Virus record (IMG/VR): IMGVR_UViG_3300034375_000580 | Span: 1 to 30,239 of that record | Source of the DNA: a virus | Length of the DNA stretch: 30,239 nucleotides | Strand: one strand, 5' to 3' | Part shown: positions 7,910 through 15,686 of the stretch, in pieces | Numbering within the stretch: the stretch's first letter is position 1 | Layout of the letters: each line of letters begins with the position of its first letter | Translations under genes and position numbers: made by a program | The notes under the pieces: generated by a model | The model's input: the letters and a program-made list of their open reading frames with translations, nothing else | Told to the model about the DNA's origin: nothing | The model's database searches: none

Positions 7910-8689
7910 ATGGCTAGAGGATATAGTGTTGCCAATTATGGCGACGGATATTTTGGCACTACAAAATATGTAGACGCTGTTGCGGCGGGCTCTGCATCAG
8001 CATCTTTATCCTCAAGCGGAACAAAAATAAAGTTAGGGGCATCAACTATTGCCCCAGCTTTATCTTTGACGGCTAACGCCACATATACAGTTAATGCTTC
8101 TGCGACAGTTAACGGACAAGTTGCGATTGGAACTCAGGGCGTTAGGATACAATTTGTAACATCAATTGTAGAAACGTCATCGACGACCGTATCTTCTGCT
8201 GAAAGAGTAAGATTTGGCGACGGATCAACTATAAGCGCAACATCTTTAGTATCTAGTGCGAATGCAATCGTTACTGCTGGCGGATCTGCTGATATTCCTT
8301 GTAGCTCTAGCGTAACCGCTAATTGTGAAAGAATATTCTTAGGCGCAACAACTGTTTCTCCATCTGCATCTGTAACTTCTAGCGGTTTAATAGTAAAAGA
8401 TGGATCTGGATCACTTTCCTCTTCATCTAGTGTAAGTAGCGTTGGCCAAATTACTGCTGGCGGGTCGCCAAACACAATATCGCCATCTTTGTCTATTATC
8501 GCAAATGGTCAAGGCACTTTATCTGGTGCGGTAGCGCCTTCAGCATCATTGTCACCTACTGTTGCTGGCACTAGAGTTAGATTGGCTTCTTCTATAAAAG
8601 CATCGGAATCTTCATTGGTGGTTATAGGAAGAAGAAAATGGGAGATAATTCCTGTAAATTCTGTAACATGGACACAAATAGCCGCTTAA
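7910..8689 (+). CDS. Ser/Ala-rich repetitive tail protein
   Basis: A 259-residue low-complexity protein composed mostly of Ser, Ala, Thr, Val and Gly. It contains degenerate repeats of roughly 22-24 residues, seen in segments such as KIKLGASTIAPALSLTANA, RVRFGDGSTISATSLVSSA and RIFLGATTVSPSASVTSS. The spacing suggests a regular beta structure such as a solenoid or trimeric fibre shaft. The C-terminus (KWEIIPVNSVTWTQIAA) departs from the repeat and has a short conserved-looking W...P...WT pattern. It lies between two tail genes. Function as a fibre component is inferred. Confidence 0.55.
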   Translation: MARGYSVANYGDGYFGTTKYVDAVAAGSASASLSSSGTKIKLGASTIAPALSLTANATYTVNASATVNGQVAIGTQGVRIQFVTSIVETSSTTVSSAERVRFGDGSTISATSLVSSANAIVTAGGSADIPCSSSVTANCERIFLGATTVSPSASVTSSGLIVKDGSGSLSSSSSVSSVGQITAGGSPNTISPSLSIIANGQGTLSGAVAPSASLSPTVAGTRVRLASSIKASESSLVVIGRRKWEIIPVNSVTWTQIAA

Positions 8690-8701
8690 AAGGAGTGAAA
8701 A

Positions 8702-9211
8702 ATGGCTGATACTACAACGACGACTTACGGCCTCACTAAACCAGAAGTCGGCGCATCTGAAGATACTTGGGGAACCAAGTTAAATACTAACTTAGATACT
8801 CTCGATGATTTGCTAGATGGAACAACGGCGATTGCGCCAAATCTATCAACTCTTACAGTTAATGGAGTTGCAGTTACATCGACTGCCGCAGAGCTTAATA
8901 TTCTAGATGGAGTAACTGCTACTGCCGCAGAACTAAATACGTTAGATGGCATTACCGCAACTGTTACTGAGCTAAATTATACTGACGGAGTTACGTCGGC
9001 AATACAAACTCAGATAGACGCAAAAGCTCCAATTGCAAGCCCAACTTTTACAGGAACTGTAAATATACCTACAATTGATTTTGGCGATTGGACGATTACT
9101 GAGTCTGCTGGCGTTTTGTATTTTGCAACTGGCGGTACAAACAAAATGAAGCTAGATGCTTCTGGAAATCTTACAGTTGTTGGCAACGTGACCGCATACG
9201 GCACAATGTAA
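8702..9211 (+). CDS. Tail fibre protein with TAAELN-LDG repeats
   Basis: A 169-residue protein. Its N-terminus (TYGLTKPEVGASEDTWGTKLN) is a common fibre start in environmental phages. Residues about 60-97 hold three tandem copies of TAAELNxLDGVTA, the last degenerate (TVTELNYTDGV). Next is QTQIDAKAPIASPTFTGTV, which is typical of trimeric fibres, then a beta-rich end with FATGGTNKMKLDASGNL. A full AAGGAG site precedes the ATG. The repeat region is probably a trimeric shaft. It may form the shaft for the adhesin encoded next. Confidence 0.75.
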   Translation: MADTTTTTYGLTKPEVGASEDTWGTKLNTNLDTLDDLLDGTTAIAPNLSTLTVNGVAVTSTAAELNILDGVTATAAELNTLDGITATVTELNYTDGVTSAIQTQIDAKAPIASPTFTGTVNIPTIDFGDWTITESAGVLYFATGGTNKMKLDASGNLTVVGNVTAYGTM

Positions 9212-9222
9212 AGGATAGATAA

Positions 9223-10206
9223 ATGGCGTTACCAAGTAGCGGGACTATAAGTATAAGTCAAATAGCTTCTGAGTTTTCGGATACTGCGCCTCATTCTATG
9301 AGCGAGTTTTATAGAGGCGGCGGAAAAGTTCCAGACTCACCAACAAATACTTCAATACCTACTTCTGGTCAAATAGCTGTAGGAAATTTTTATGGCGCTC
9401 AAAATAGAGTTGGATTGCCATTAACAATTAGTGGAAATACTCAAAATTACGATCTTTGGAGTAATGTTTCTGGTAATCCTGGATACTCTGCAGGATCTAC
9501 TGACATCACATTGACTATCAATCCAGGAGTATTTGTAGGATCAACTTCTACAGGAAGTTACGCACTTTCAATCCCTGGAAGTTTTACATCGGGAGACACT
9601 GTAACAGTTGTGAACAACGGAACTGTTATTGGGATGGCAGGAAACGGCGGTATAGGAGGCGGCAACCCACCGTGGCCAGAGAATGCGTCTGGTGGTAGCA
9701 ATGGCGGCAATGCTGTTTATGTTAATTTTGCAACTACTATTACCAACAATGGAACGCTTGCCGGAGGCGGTGGTGGAGGAGGTGGCGGAGGACGTGGCGC
9801 TGGAACTAAACCAAGGCCTCCAAAACAAGGAGGCCCAACAGTCGTCATTTATGGTGGCGGCGGCGGAGGCGGCGGAGCAGGATATAATGCTGGATCTGGG
9901 GCTACTGGCGGCCAAAATACTACAGCTAACGGTGCGCCAGGGAGCAGTGGATCGCCTACTGGTGGCGGAGGCGGAGGTGCCGGAACAACAGATAACCCAT
10001 CATATGGTGGGCCAGGAGGGCCAGGGGGATCTGGAGGCGGACAAGGCGCTAACGGTAACAGTGGAAGCCCAGGAAATGGTGGGCCTGGGTTTGCTCCTGA
10101 TTTTATAAGGGGCGGAGCCGGTGGAGGCACAAGAGGCTATTATTTGGTAGGAAATCCATACGTTACATATCCAGCAACCGGAACAAGATTAGGTCAAGTT
10201 TCTTAA
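9223..10206 (+). CDS. Glycine-rich receptor-binding adhesin
   Basis: A 327-residue protein. Residues 1-60 (starting MALPSSGTISISQIASEFSD, later QIAVGNFYGA) match a start I know from phage fibre proteins. A beta-rich part follows (TDITLTINPGVFVGS, SFTSGDTVTVVNNGTVIG). The last 190 residues are dominated by Gly, with runs of up to ten Gly and blocks such as GGPGGPGGSGGG. This composition resembles adhesins whose tips are packed polyglycine type II helices, as in gp38 of T2/S16-like phages. Variable loops between Gly runs would contact the receptor. It is followed by a small gene that could be its assembly helper. Confidence 0.7.
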   Translation: MALPSSGTISISQIASEFSDTAPHSMSEFYRGGGKVPDSPTNTSIPTSGQIAVGNFYGAQNRVGLPLTISGNTQNYDLWSNVSGNPGYSAGSTDITLTINPGVFVGSTSTGSYALSIPGSFTSGDTVTVVNNGTVIGMAGNGGIGGGNPPWPENASGGSNGGNAVYVNFATTITNNGTLAGGGGGGGGGGRGAGTKPRPPKQGGPTVVIYGGGGGGGGAGYNAGSGATGGQNTTANGAPGSSGSPTGGGGGGAGTTDNPSYGGPGGPGGSGGGQGANGNSGSPGNGGPGFAPDFIRGGAGGGTRGYYLVGNPYVTYPATGTRLGQVS

Positions 10207-10218
10207 AAAGAGGACATT

Positions 10219-10569
10219 ATGCAAACAGTTACAGTAAAAATAATAGATTTTGACGAAGAAAGTGGATCATTAATTTGTTCATTTGCTTCTGATACTACAA
10301 AATCAAACAATCCAGATGATTACAGATCATTTGCATTTCAGCCTGTACTAATGTGGCCTGACGCAAGCACTACAGAAGAAGTAATGACTGAGTTGGCTAG
10401 ATGTGGAATGGGTATGTGCCAAGAATTTGAAAGGCAAGAATCTCTTAAAAGTAATTCTGATAAAACTAATTCATATAAAAATATGGTTAATCAGGTTAAA
10501 ACTTTTAATGTTTCAGACCTTTTGGTTAATAACTCTCCAGAAGAGCAAATTCCATCGGTGGAGGTATAA
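10219..10569 (+). CDS. Unknown protein after the adhesin, possible assembly factor
   Basis: A 116-residue acidic protein with an AGAGGA site before its ATG. The first part (TVTVKIIDFDEESGSLICSF, then YRSFAFQP and MWPDAST) looks beta-rich; the second is helical (EEVMTELARCGMGMCQEFE). No motif was recognised. Small genes directly behind fibre or adhesin genes often encode chaperones for them, and position is the only reason to propose that here. It could also be a virion component. Confidence 0.5.
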   Translation: MQTVTVKIIDFDEESGSLICSFASDTTKSNNPDDYRSFAFQPVLMWPDASTTEEVMTELARCGMGMCQEFERQESLKSNSDKTNSYKNMVNQVKTFNVSDLLVNNSPEEQIPSVEV

Positions 10570-10571
10570 AA

Positions 10572-11054
10572 ATGCAAAGGAAAGTATATAGAGCATTTGG
10601 CTTTCTTGTATATAACAATATATTTAAAGATGCAGAGCCATATTTTCCAGCTTATGCCGCCAATAGAAAATGGTTTAACTATTTCACTAAAGGCTCGATG
10701 GTAAATAACGTCGTAATGTCTACAAATGAGGCATTACCAGATTGGCATACTGGATCATGGGTAACTCCAGATGATTTAACGTTTTCAGGAACGGTAAGTC
10801 ATGGAATTGTTGGCGATACTGAAGTTTGGTGCATAGCGGCAGAAGAAAATAACAATTATTTGCCAGATTGCGAGAAGTGGTTTTTGGCCGCAGGAAGCTC
10901 AGAGAACTTGCCGGTTAACACAAAAATTATGTTTTGCAATGGATCATTGTCAGTAAACGGACAAACGATTACAAATCCAACTCAATTAAAAATTAAATCA
11001 TCTGATACAACGGTTACCGCCAATCAAGATTGTTTTGGTATAAAATTTGTTTGA
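10572..11054 (+). CDS. Unknown beta-rich protein in the accessory block
   Basis: A 160-residue protein preceded by GGAGGT at good spacing and ending in a TGATG junction with the next gene. The N-terminus is Tyr/Phe/Asn-rich (FGFLVYNNIFKDAEPYFPAY). The middle and end (SHGIVGDTEVWCIAAEE, KIMFCNGSLSVNGQTI, DCFGIKFV) look like alternating beta strands, with four to five Cys residues. A cupin or jelly-roll fold is conceivable, but no metal-binding set could be picked out. No family was recognised. Tight coupling to the oxygenase-like gene suggests a shared pathway. Confidence 0.5.
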   Translation: MQRKVYRAFGFLVYNNIFKDAEPYFPAYAANRKWFNYFTKGSMVNNVVMSTNEALPDWHTGSWVTPDDLTFSGTVSHGIVGDTEVWCIAAEENNNYLPDCEKWFLAAGSSENLPVNTKIMFCNGSLSVNGQTITNPTQLKIKSSDTTVTANQDCFGIKFV

Positions 11055-11641
11055 TGTACGCCAAACAGCTAGATATCAGTTTTCCAATTCCAGAGGATCG
11101 GGATAGACAGATATTAAGCGAGCATGGAAAGCTAAAGATATCTAACAGGCCAAGTTTAATTAGGCGAAATTTGTTAGAAGTTGACGACTACTTAAATCTC
11201 TTACCGCAAGTAAGAGATTTTTGTATTGACTCATCTATTAGCGACTTAAAGTTGCTAAGTCCTCATTTACACACAAAAGACAAGTCTGTTATCAACTTTT
11301 ATCTAAGCACAAACAATGAAGTTACATCGTTCTGGGAGGGCAAAGATGAGTTCGACGACAGATGGACAACCGATGGTGGCGACACTTATTACAACGTAAA
11401 ACCTGAAAATCTTGATGTTGTTTACAGATTCTGCGCTAAGCCTGGCGACGTATGGATACTCAATCCTCAAAAAATACATTCAGTATTGCCAGATATTGAG
11501 GCAGAAGAAAATATCAAAAAAGGCAACAAAGATAGAAGATTGATACATTACGTCAGAAAAAATACAAGAAAGATGATTCAGTTAATTTTTAATATAGAAA
11601 TTGATGAAATGATAGAAAGGATTTATGGAACAAAACTTTAA
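11054..11641 (+). CDS. 2OG-Fe(II) oxygenase-like protein, metal site apparently incomplete
   Basis: The 195-residue product has the sequence order of a double-stranded beta-helix oxygenase. PHLHTKDKSVINFYLSTN starts at residue 70, then comes YRFCAKPGDVWILNPQKIHS with H142, and finally RRLIHYV with R161/R162. A canonical H-x-D is not seen: H73 is followed by T74 and K75, with D76 one place too far. It may be a substrate-binding or structural relative that lost catalysis, or it may use a different acidic residue. The ATG at 11054 overlaps the previous stop. An in-frame ATG at 11030 would add eight residues but lies deep in the previous gene. Confidence 0.5.
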   Translation: MYAKQLDISFPIPEDRDRQILSEHGKLKISNRPSLIRRNLLEVDDYLNLLPQVRDFCIDSSISDLKLLSPHLHTKDKSVINFYLSTNNEVTSFWEGKDEFDDRWTTDGGDTYYNVKPENLDVVYRFCAKPGDVWILNPQKIHSVLPDIEAEENIKKGNKDRRLIHYVRKNTRKMIQLIFNIEIDEMIERIYGTKL

Positions 11642-12794
11642 ACACATTAAAGATGCAATGCACATTGAAACATGCAATTTTTTAACAAATTTTTTAAGAC
11701 AATGTTCAGAAAATAATATTGGTATGGACGATGGGCAATGCCCAAAAAGCTCGTCTGTTTCAAGCCACCAACATGATATTTTAGACAAGGTTTTAGAAGA
11801 ATTTACTCCGTTTATGGAAAAAGAAGTTGGGAAAAAATTGTTTCCTACATATGCATATGCTAGGTATTACCTTAATGGAGAAGTTTTGTTATGTCACACG
11901 GATAGACCGGCTTGCGAGTACAGCGCAACTATTACTCTTGGTTTTGACAAAAATGTTTGGCCTATATTTATAGCAAATCCAGGAAAGGAAACAGATCAAG
12001 GGATTATTGGGGAATTTGACGAAATATTTAGAGTCAAAGATGTTAATAAAATAGAAATGGAAGTAGGAGACGCTGTTGTTTACAAGGGAGGCGTTGCTCC
12101 TCATTGGAGAGATGCTTTTGAAGGACAATGGCAAGCGCAAATATTTTTACATTATGTAGATCAAAACGGAAAATATTCAGAAGAAAAATTTGATCGTAGA
12201 AAAAAATTATCGCATCACAAAATTGATGATGATAAAAATGATAACGAATTATTATATTGGTATGTGCCTAATGCTATCGCTGATATAGCTTGTGATCAAA
12301 TGATTGAAAAATTTGAATTATCTGAATCTCACAAAGCATTTGTTGGAGGTACTACAAGTGGAGAAAATGGATTAGTTGATCTTAGTATTCGTGATGTAAA
12401 CAAAATACAGATAACAAATGAAATTGGTATTGGAGCAACGCTAACAGGAATTGGATTTAATATTAATAAGCGTTCTTGGAATTTTGATGTTACCCATAGC
12501 AATCAATCTGAATATTTAAGATATGATGTAAATGGCCATTATGTTTGTCATCCTGACACTTATCTTGTCCCATCTGAAAAGGAATGCAGAAAGATAACTG
12601 TACTTGCTTTTTTAAATGATGATTTTGAGGGAGGTAAGTTTTATTTACAAAATGGCCATTCTAAAACTTATCCTGAACAGAAAAAAGGAACTGTTATTGC
12701 GTTTCCTAGCTTTATAAATCATGGAGTCGAGCCAGTAAAGTCTGGCATAAGGCGTAGCATAGTTACATGGATTGTCGGGCCTTGGTTTAGATAA
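11625..12794 (+). CDS. Two fused 2OG-Fe(II) oxygenase domains
   Basis: A 389-residue protein with two prolyl-hydroxylase-like halves. Domain 1 (about 70-180) has CHTD with H91 and D93, and the distal histidine H160 in VAPHWRD, ending QAQIFLHYVD. Domain 2 (about 290-389) has CHPD with H309 and D311, distal H366 in NHGVEPV, and an arginine pair R376/R377 in GIRRSIVTWI for 2-oxoglutarate binding. Domain 2 is therefore complete. In domain 1 the place of the arginine is held by WQAQ. Each domain would use Fe(II), O2 and 2-oxoglutarate to hydroxylate a substrate that cannot be named. It overlaps the preceding gene by 17 bp and is notably AT-rich (15 G+C in the 60 bases 11641-11700). Confidence 0.8.
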   Translation: MEQNFKHIKDAMHIETCNFLTNFLRQCSENNIGMDDGQCPKSSSVSSHQHDILDKVLEEFTPFMEKEVGKKLFPTYAYARYYLNGEVLLCHTDRPACEYSATITLGFDKNVWPIFIANPGKETDQGIIGEFDEIFRVKDVNKIEMEVGDAVVYKGGVAPHWRDAFEGQWQAQIFLHYVDQNGKYSEEKFDRRKKLSHHKIDDDKNDNELLYWYVPNAIADIACDQMIEKFELSESHKAFVGGTTSGENGLVDLSIRDVNKIQITNEIGIGATLTGIGFNINKRSWNFDVTHSNQSEYLRYDVNGHYVCHPDTYLVPSEKECRKITVLAFLNDDFEGGKFYLQNGHSKTYPEQKKGTVIAFPSFINHGVEPVKSGIRRSIVTWIVGPWFR

Positions 12795-12795
12795 C

Positions 12796-13527
12796 ATGAA
12801 ACAGCACCATAAATTACTTATATCTCAGGCGCTCATACATTTAATCGGGATAGTAGGCATTTTTCTATATTTTGACGCTAAATTCTTATGGCTAACTGTC
12901 GCTGGAGTGTTTTTGTTCGCCCATTTAGGCATAGGAATTTATTGTCACAGATATTTAGCTCATCATTCTTTTGAAACTAGCTCTTTTGTTGAGAAAATAT
13001 TAAATTTTTTATCAATTATGTGTTTGCAAGGGCCGCCAATGGTATGGGCGGCAAACCATGTTACTCACCATAAGAACGCTGATCAAGAAGGAGATCCGCA
13101 TCCAGCAAGCTCATGGTTTAGGACTTGGTTTTGGATAGGTACTGACAAAAACTCTGTTATATGTCAAAAGACAATAAAAAGACTGTCAAAGGACAAAATA
13201 CACAAAAACACAAATAAACACTATTACAAAATATATTGGTCAATTATCATTATTTCTAGCTTTTTTGACTTTAAGGCGACTTTGTATTTGTTTGTTTTGC
13301 CTGTTATTTACGCATTCCATATGTCGTCATTTACTAACGTAATACTGCATAAATTTGGATACAGAAACTTTGAAACTAACGATAAATCGATGAATTTGCC
13401 AATACCGATACTGTTAGATAGCGCATATCACAACAATCATCACGCTATGCCTAAATCTTACAATATGGCAGTTAAATGGCACGAATTTGATATGTTAGGT
13501 CATGTGATAGATTTAATAAGGAAGTAA
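12796..13527 (+). CDS. Fatty acid desaturase (delta-9 acyl-CoA/acyl-lipid type)
   Basis: A membrane di-iron enzyme that puts a double bond into fatty acyl chains. All three histidine boxes are present: HRYLAHH (51-57), HVTHH (88-92) and HNNHH (212-216). H175 and H185 (HMSSFTNVILHKFG) supply the extra ligands typical of the delta-9 group. Hydrophobic segments lie at about 8-48, 65-80 and 145-175. At 244 residues or slightly less it is short for the family, and no cytochrome b5 domain is fused, so electrons must come from host proteins. The ATG at 12796 follows the oxygenase stop by one base. A phage-borne metabolic gene; effects on host membrane fluidity or lipid supply are inferred. Confidence 0.88.
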   Translation: MKQHHKLLISQALIHLIGIVGIFLYFDAKFLWLTVAGVFLFAHLGIGIYCHRYLAHHSFETSSFVEKILNFLSIMCLQGPPMVWAANHVTHHKNADQEGDPHPASSWFRTWFWIGTDKNSVICQKTIKRLSKDKIHKNTNKHYYKIYWSIIIISSFFDFKATLYLFVLPVIYAFHMSSFTNVILHKFGYRNFETNDKSMNLPIPILLDSAYHNNHHAMPKSYNMAVKWHEFDMLGHVIDLIRK

Positions 13528-13530
13528 CAA

Positions 13531-15015
13531 ATGGCTCTAATACCACTACAGATACAGGCCGGAGTCTTTAGAAACGGCACAGAATTTGAGCAATCAAACA
13601 GATGGCGAGATGCAAGTTTAGTGCGCTGGCATAACGGCTCGATGAGGCCTGTAGGCGGTTGGTCTACCAGAGTTTCTTCTGCATTTGATGCCGCCGCCAG
13701 AGGAATGCACTCTTGGGTTGATAACTCAGATGACAGCCACATAGTTGCCGGAACTTATGCAAAATTGTTCCATGTTAATGCGTCTGGAACTGTAGTTGAG
13801 ATTACTCCATCTGGATTAACTGCAGGATCAGAAGATGCCGCAGTCAATCTTGGATATGGAGGTGGATATTATGGTCTTGGATACTACGGAGTTGAAAGAC
13901 CAAATACTGGAGTATTTCAGGAGGCCACAACTTGGTCATTGGATAACTGGGGCGAGTATCTCGTCGCCTGTTCTCCCCAAGATGGCAAGTTATATGAGTG
14001 GCAACTTGATACTGGAGTTGTAGCCGCTCAGATATCAAACGCACCTGTTGATAACTTAGGATTGATAGTTACAGAAGAAAGATTCTTATTTGCTCTTGGA
14101 GCAGGTAGTAATCCGAGAAAGGTGCAGTGGTGCGATAGGGAAGACAACACGACGTGGACTCCAGACGCTACAAACGAAGCTGGCGACATTGAGTTGCAGA
14201 CAAATGGCCAAATCATGGCCGCCGCTAGAGTTAGAGGTAAAACTTTGATCGTAACTGATAACGACGCTCATTCTGCTACTTATCAAGGGCCACCGTTTGT
14301 TTATGGGTTTGAAAGAGTTGGAACAGCTTGCGGTCTTGTATCTCGAAAAGCAATAGCGTCAATTGACGATGGCGCTTTTTGGATGGGGGCAAGAGGCTTC
14401 TTTATGTTCGATGGATCTATAGCAAGAGAGATTCCATGTGACGTATCTGATTATGTTTTTGCTGATATAAACAAAAACCAAATAAGCAAGACATACGCTG
14501 TACATAACAGTCAGTATGGCGAAATATGGTGGTTCTATCCAAGCAATGACTCATTAGAGAACAACAAATATGTAGCTTTTGATTACCTTGAAAAACACTG
14601 GGAAATAGGCGAAATCGACAGGACTTGCGGCGTTGATAGGGGAGTTTTCACAAATCCAATATGGGTTGACGCGAGTGGAAACATTTACGACCAAGAGTTA
14701 AGTGAGCAATTGGGGCATGGATCTTATGATGTTTTTGCCGAAACCGGCCCGATAAGCCTTGGCGCTGGCGATAACATAATGAAAGTTACAAGCCTTATAC
14801 CTGACGAGAAAACACAAGGTGACGTGACCGTAACATTTAAAACTAGGTTTTATCCAAATGACTCAGAATCGTCGTTTGGGCCGTATACCATGTCAAATCC
14901 TACTGACGTTAGGTTTAGCGGGAGGCAGGTCAGGATGCGCGTTGACGGCGCGAGAAATACTGCTTGGAGGTCTGGCGTAATGAGGATCGAGGCCAAGCCA
15001 GGAGGTAACCGTTGA
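13531..15015 (+). CDS. Packaged-DNA stabilisation/tail hub protein (P22 gp10-like)
   Basis: A 494-residue protein. The start (IPLQIQAGVFRNGTEFEQ, then RWRDASLVRWHNGSMRPVGG) is a well-known opening in podovirus-like genomes where the product is called stabilisation or tail protein. Repeated blade-like segments with aromatic and Gly residues follow (YVAFDYLEKHWEIGEID, FWMGARGFFMFDGSI), consistent with a beta-propeller. The end is beta-rich (TVTFKTRFYPN, RFSGRQVRMRVDGA). P22 gp10 closes the portal channel after packaging; a like role is inferred. The gene resumes the tail module after the accessory block and overlaps the next start by 4 bp. Confidence 0.6.
   Translation: MALIPLQIQAGVFRNGTEFEQSNRWRDASLVRWHNGSMRPVGGWSTRVSSAFDAAARGMHSWVDNSDDSHIVAGTYAKLFHVNASGTVVEITPSGLTAGSEDAAVNLGYGGGYYGLGYYGVERPNTGVFQEATTWSLDNWGEYLVACSPQDGKLYEWQLDTGVVAAQISNAPVDNLGLIVTEERFLFALGAGSNPRKVQWCDREDNTTWTPDATNEAGDIELQTNGQIMAAARVRGKTLIVTDNDAHSATYQGPPFVYGFERVGTACGLVSRKAIASIDDGAFWMGARGFFMFDGSIAREIPCDVSDYVFADINKNQISKTYAVHNSQYGEIWWFYPSNDSLENNKYVAFDYLEKHWEIGEIDRTCGVDRGVFTNPIWVDASGNIYDQELSEQLGHGSYDVFAETGPISLGAGDNIMKVTSLIPDEKTQGDVTVTFKTRFYPNDSESSFGPYTMSNPTDVRFSGRQVRMRVDGARNTAWRSGVMRIEAKPGGNR
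15001..15006 (+). promoter_or_regulatory. Ribosome binding site GGAGGT supporting a TTG start
   Basis: A full GGAGGT lies 5 nt before TTG at 15012, inside the last codons of the gp10-like gene. It supports initiation at TTG in the TTGA junction. Confidence 0.6.
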
Positions 15016-15686
15016 GTTCGCCTCTACCGCCAAATCCAAATACAGGAAATTGGCAGATATGGGCCGAAAGGTTAAATGCATTCTTAACTAGGACAAGAGA
15101 TGTTCTAAGAAGTTTAACCAACGGAGACTCAGCCGCAGAAGATGGCGTTCTCATGTGGGATCGCTCAATTGAGCATCCTGTGGTTTCTCTTGACGGAGAA
15201 TGGGTTCCTCTTGCCTATGGTGACAATGAATACATGGGCTATGGATATGGCGCATTTTTAGATTTTAGCGATCAAACCGCAGGAGCAATTGACACCGCAA
15301 CGGCTATAACTTGGGGCCAAACGGCATATTCAAAAAATATATCAGTAGGCAGTCCCAGCAGTAGAATAGTGTTTCAAAAAGCAGGAAAATACTACATTCA
15401 CTTTACTGCACAACTAAATTCTCAGTCATCGAATGCAAAAACATTTTGGTTTTGGCCAAGGTTAAACGGAACTGACGTAACTGGTTCCACCATGAGAATA
15501 ACTATGCACGATAACGATGAGGCAAAAACCATAGCAAGGGCGGCCATATTCGATGTATCTGCAAATGACTATTTAGAGGCAATGTTTGCCGTAGATGACC
15601 TAGATACAGCCTTGAAATCATACGCGGCAGAAACATTTTGCCCAGCAGTTCCATCTGTAACTTTGATGATAAAAAGCATAGCTTAA
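15012..15686 (+). CDS. Jelly-roll (C1q/TNF-like) tail protein with TTG start
   Basis: A 224-residue protein. Residues 1-60 have a helical N-terminus (NWQIWAERLNAFLTRTRDVL) and WDRSIEHPVVSLDGEWVPL, a common attachment-type opening in fibre proteins. The rest resembles a C1q-like jelly roll: YSKNISVGSPSSRIVFQKAG, YYIHFTAQLNSQSS, FWPRLNGTDVTGSTMRIT and AIFDVSANDYLEAMF. Such domains form trimers and often cap fibres. It begins at TTG with a strong binding site, and overlaps the next gene by a TAATG junction. Receptor or structural role is inferred. Confidence 0.6.
   Translation: MSSPLPPNPNTGNWQIWAERLNAFLTRTRDVLRSLTNGDSAAEDGVLMWDRSIEHPVVSLDGEWVPLAYGDNEYMGYGYGAFLDFSDQTAGAIDTATAITWGQTAYSKNISVGSPSSRIVFQKAGKYYIHFTAQLNSQSSNAKTFWFWPRLNGTDVTGSTMRITMHDNDEAKTIARAAIFDVSANDYLEAMFAVDDLDTALKSYAAETFCPAVPSVTLMIKSIA

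Noticed and set aside
9683-10108. Plus-strand open frame of 141 codons inside the adhesin gene
   Set aside because: It is a frame-shifted shadow of the Gly-rich repeats, without a ribosome binding site.
9849-10130. Minus-strand proline-rich open frame of 93 codons
   Set aside because: It is the complement of the Gly-rich adhesin region; GGN codons read as NCC give proline.
11030-11053. Upstream ATG that would extend the oxygenase-like protein by eight residues
   Set aside because: The ATG at 11054 forms the TGATG junction typical of this genome and needs no overlap with the previous gene beyond one base.
12772-12795. Upstream TTG that would extend the desaturase by eight residues
   Set aside because: ATG at 12796 lies one base after the previous stop, and the added residues have no family match.
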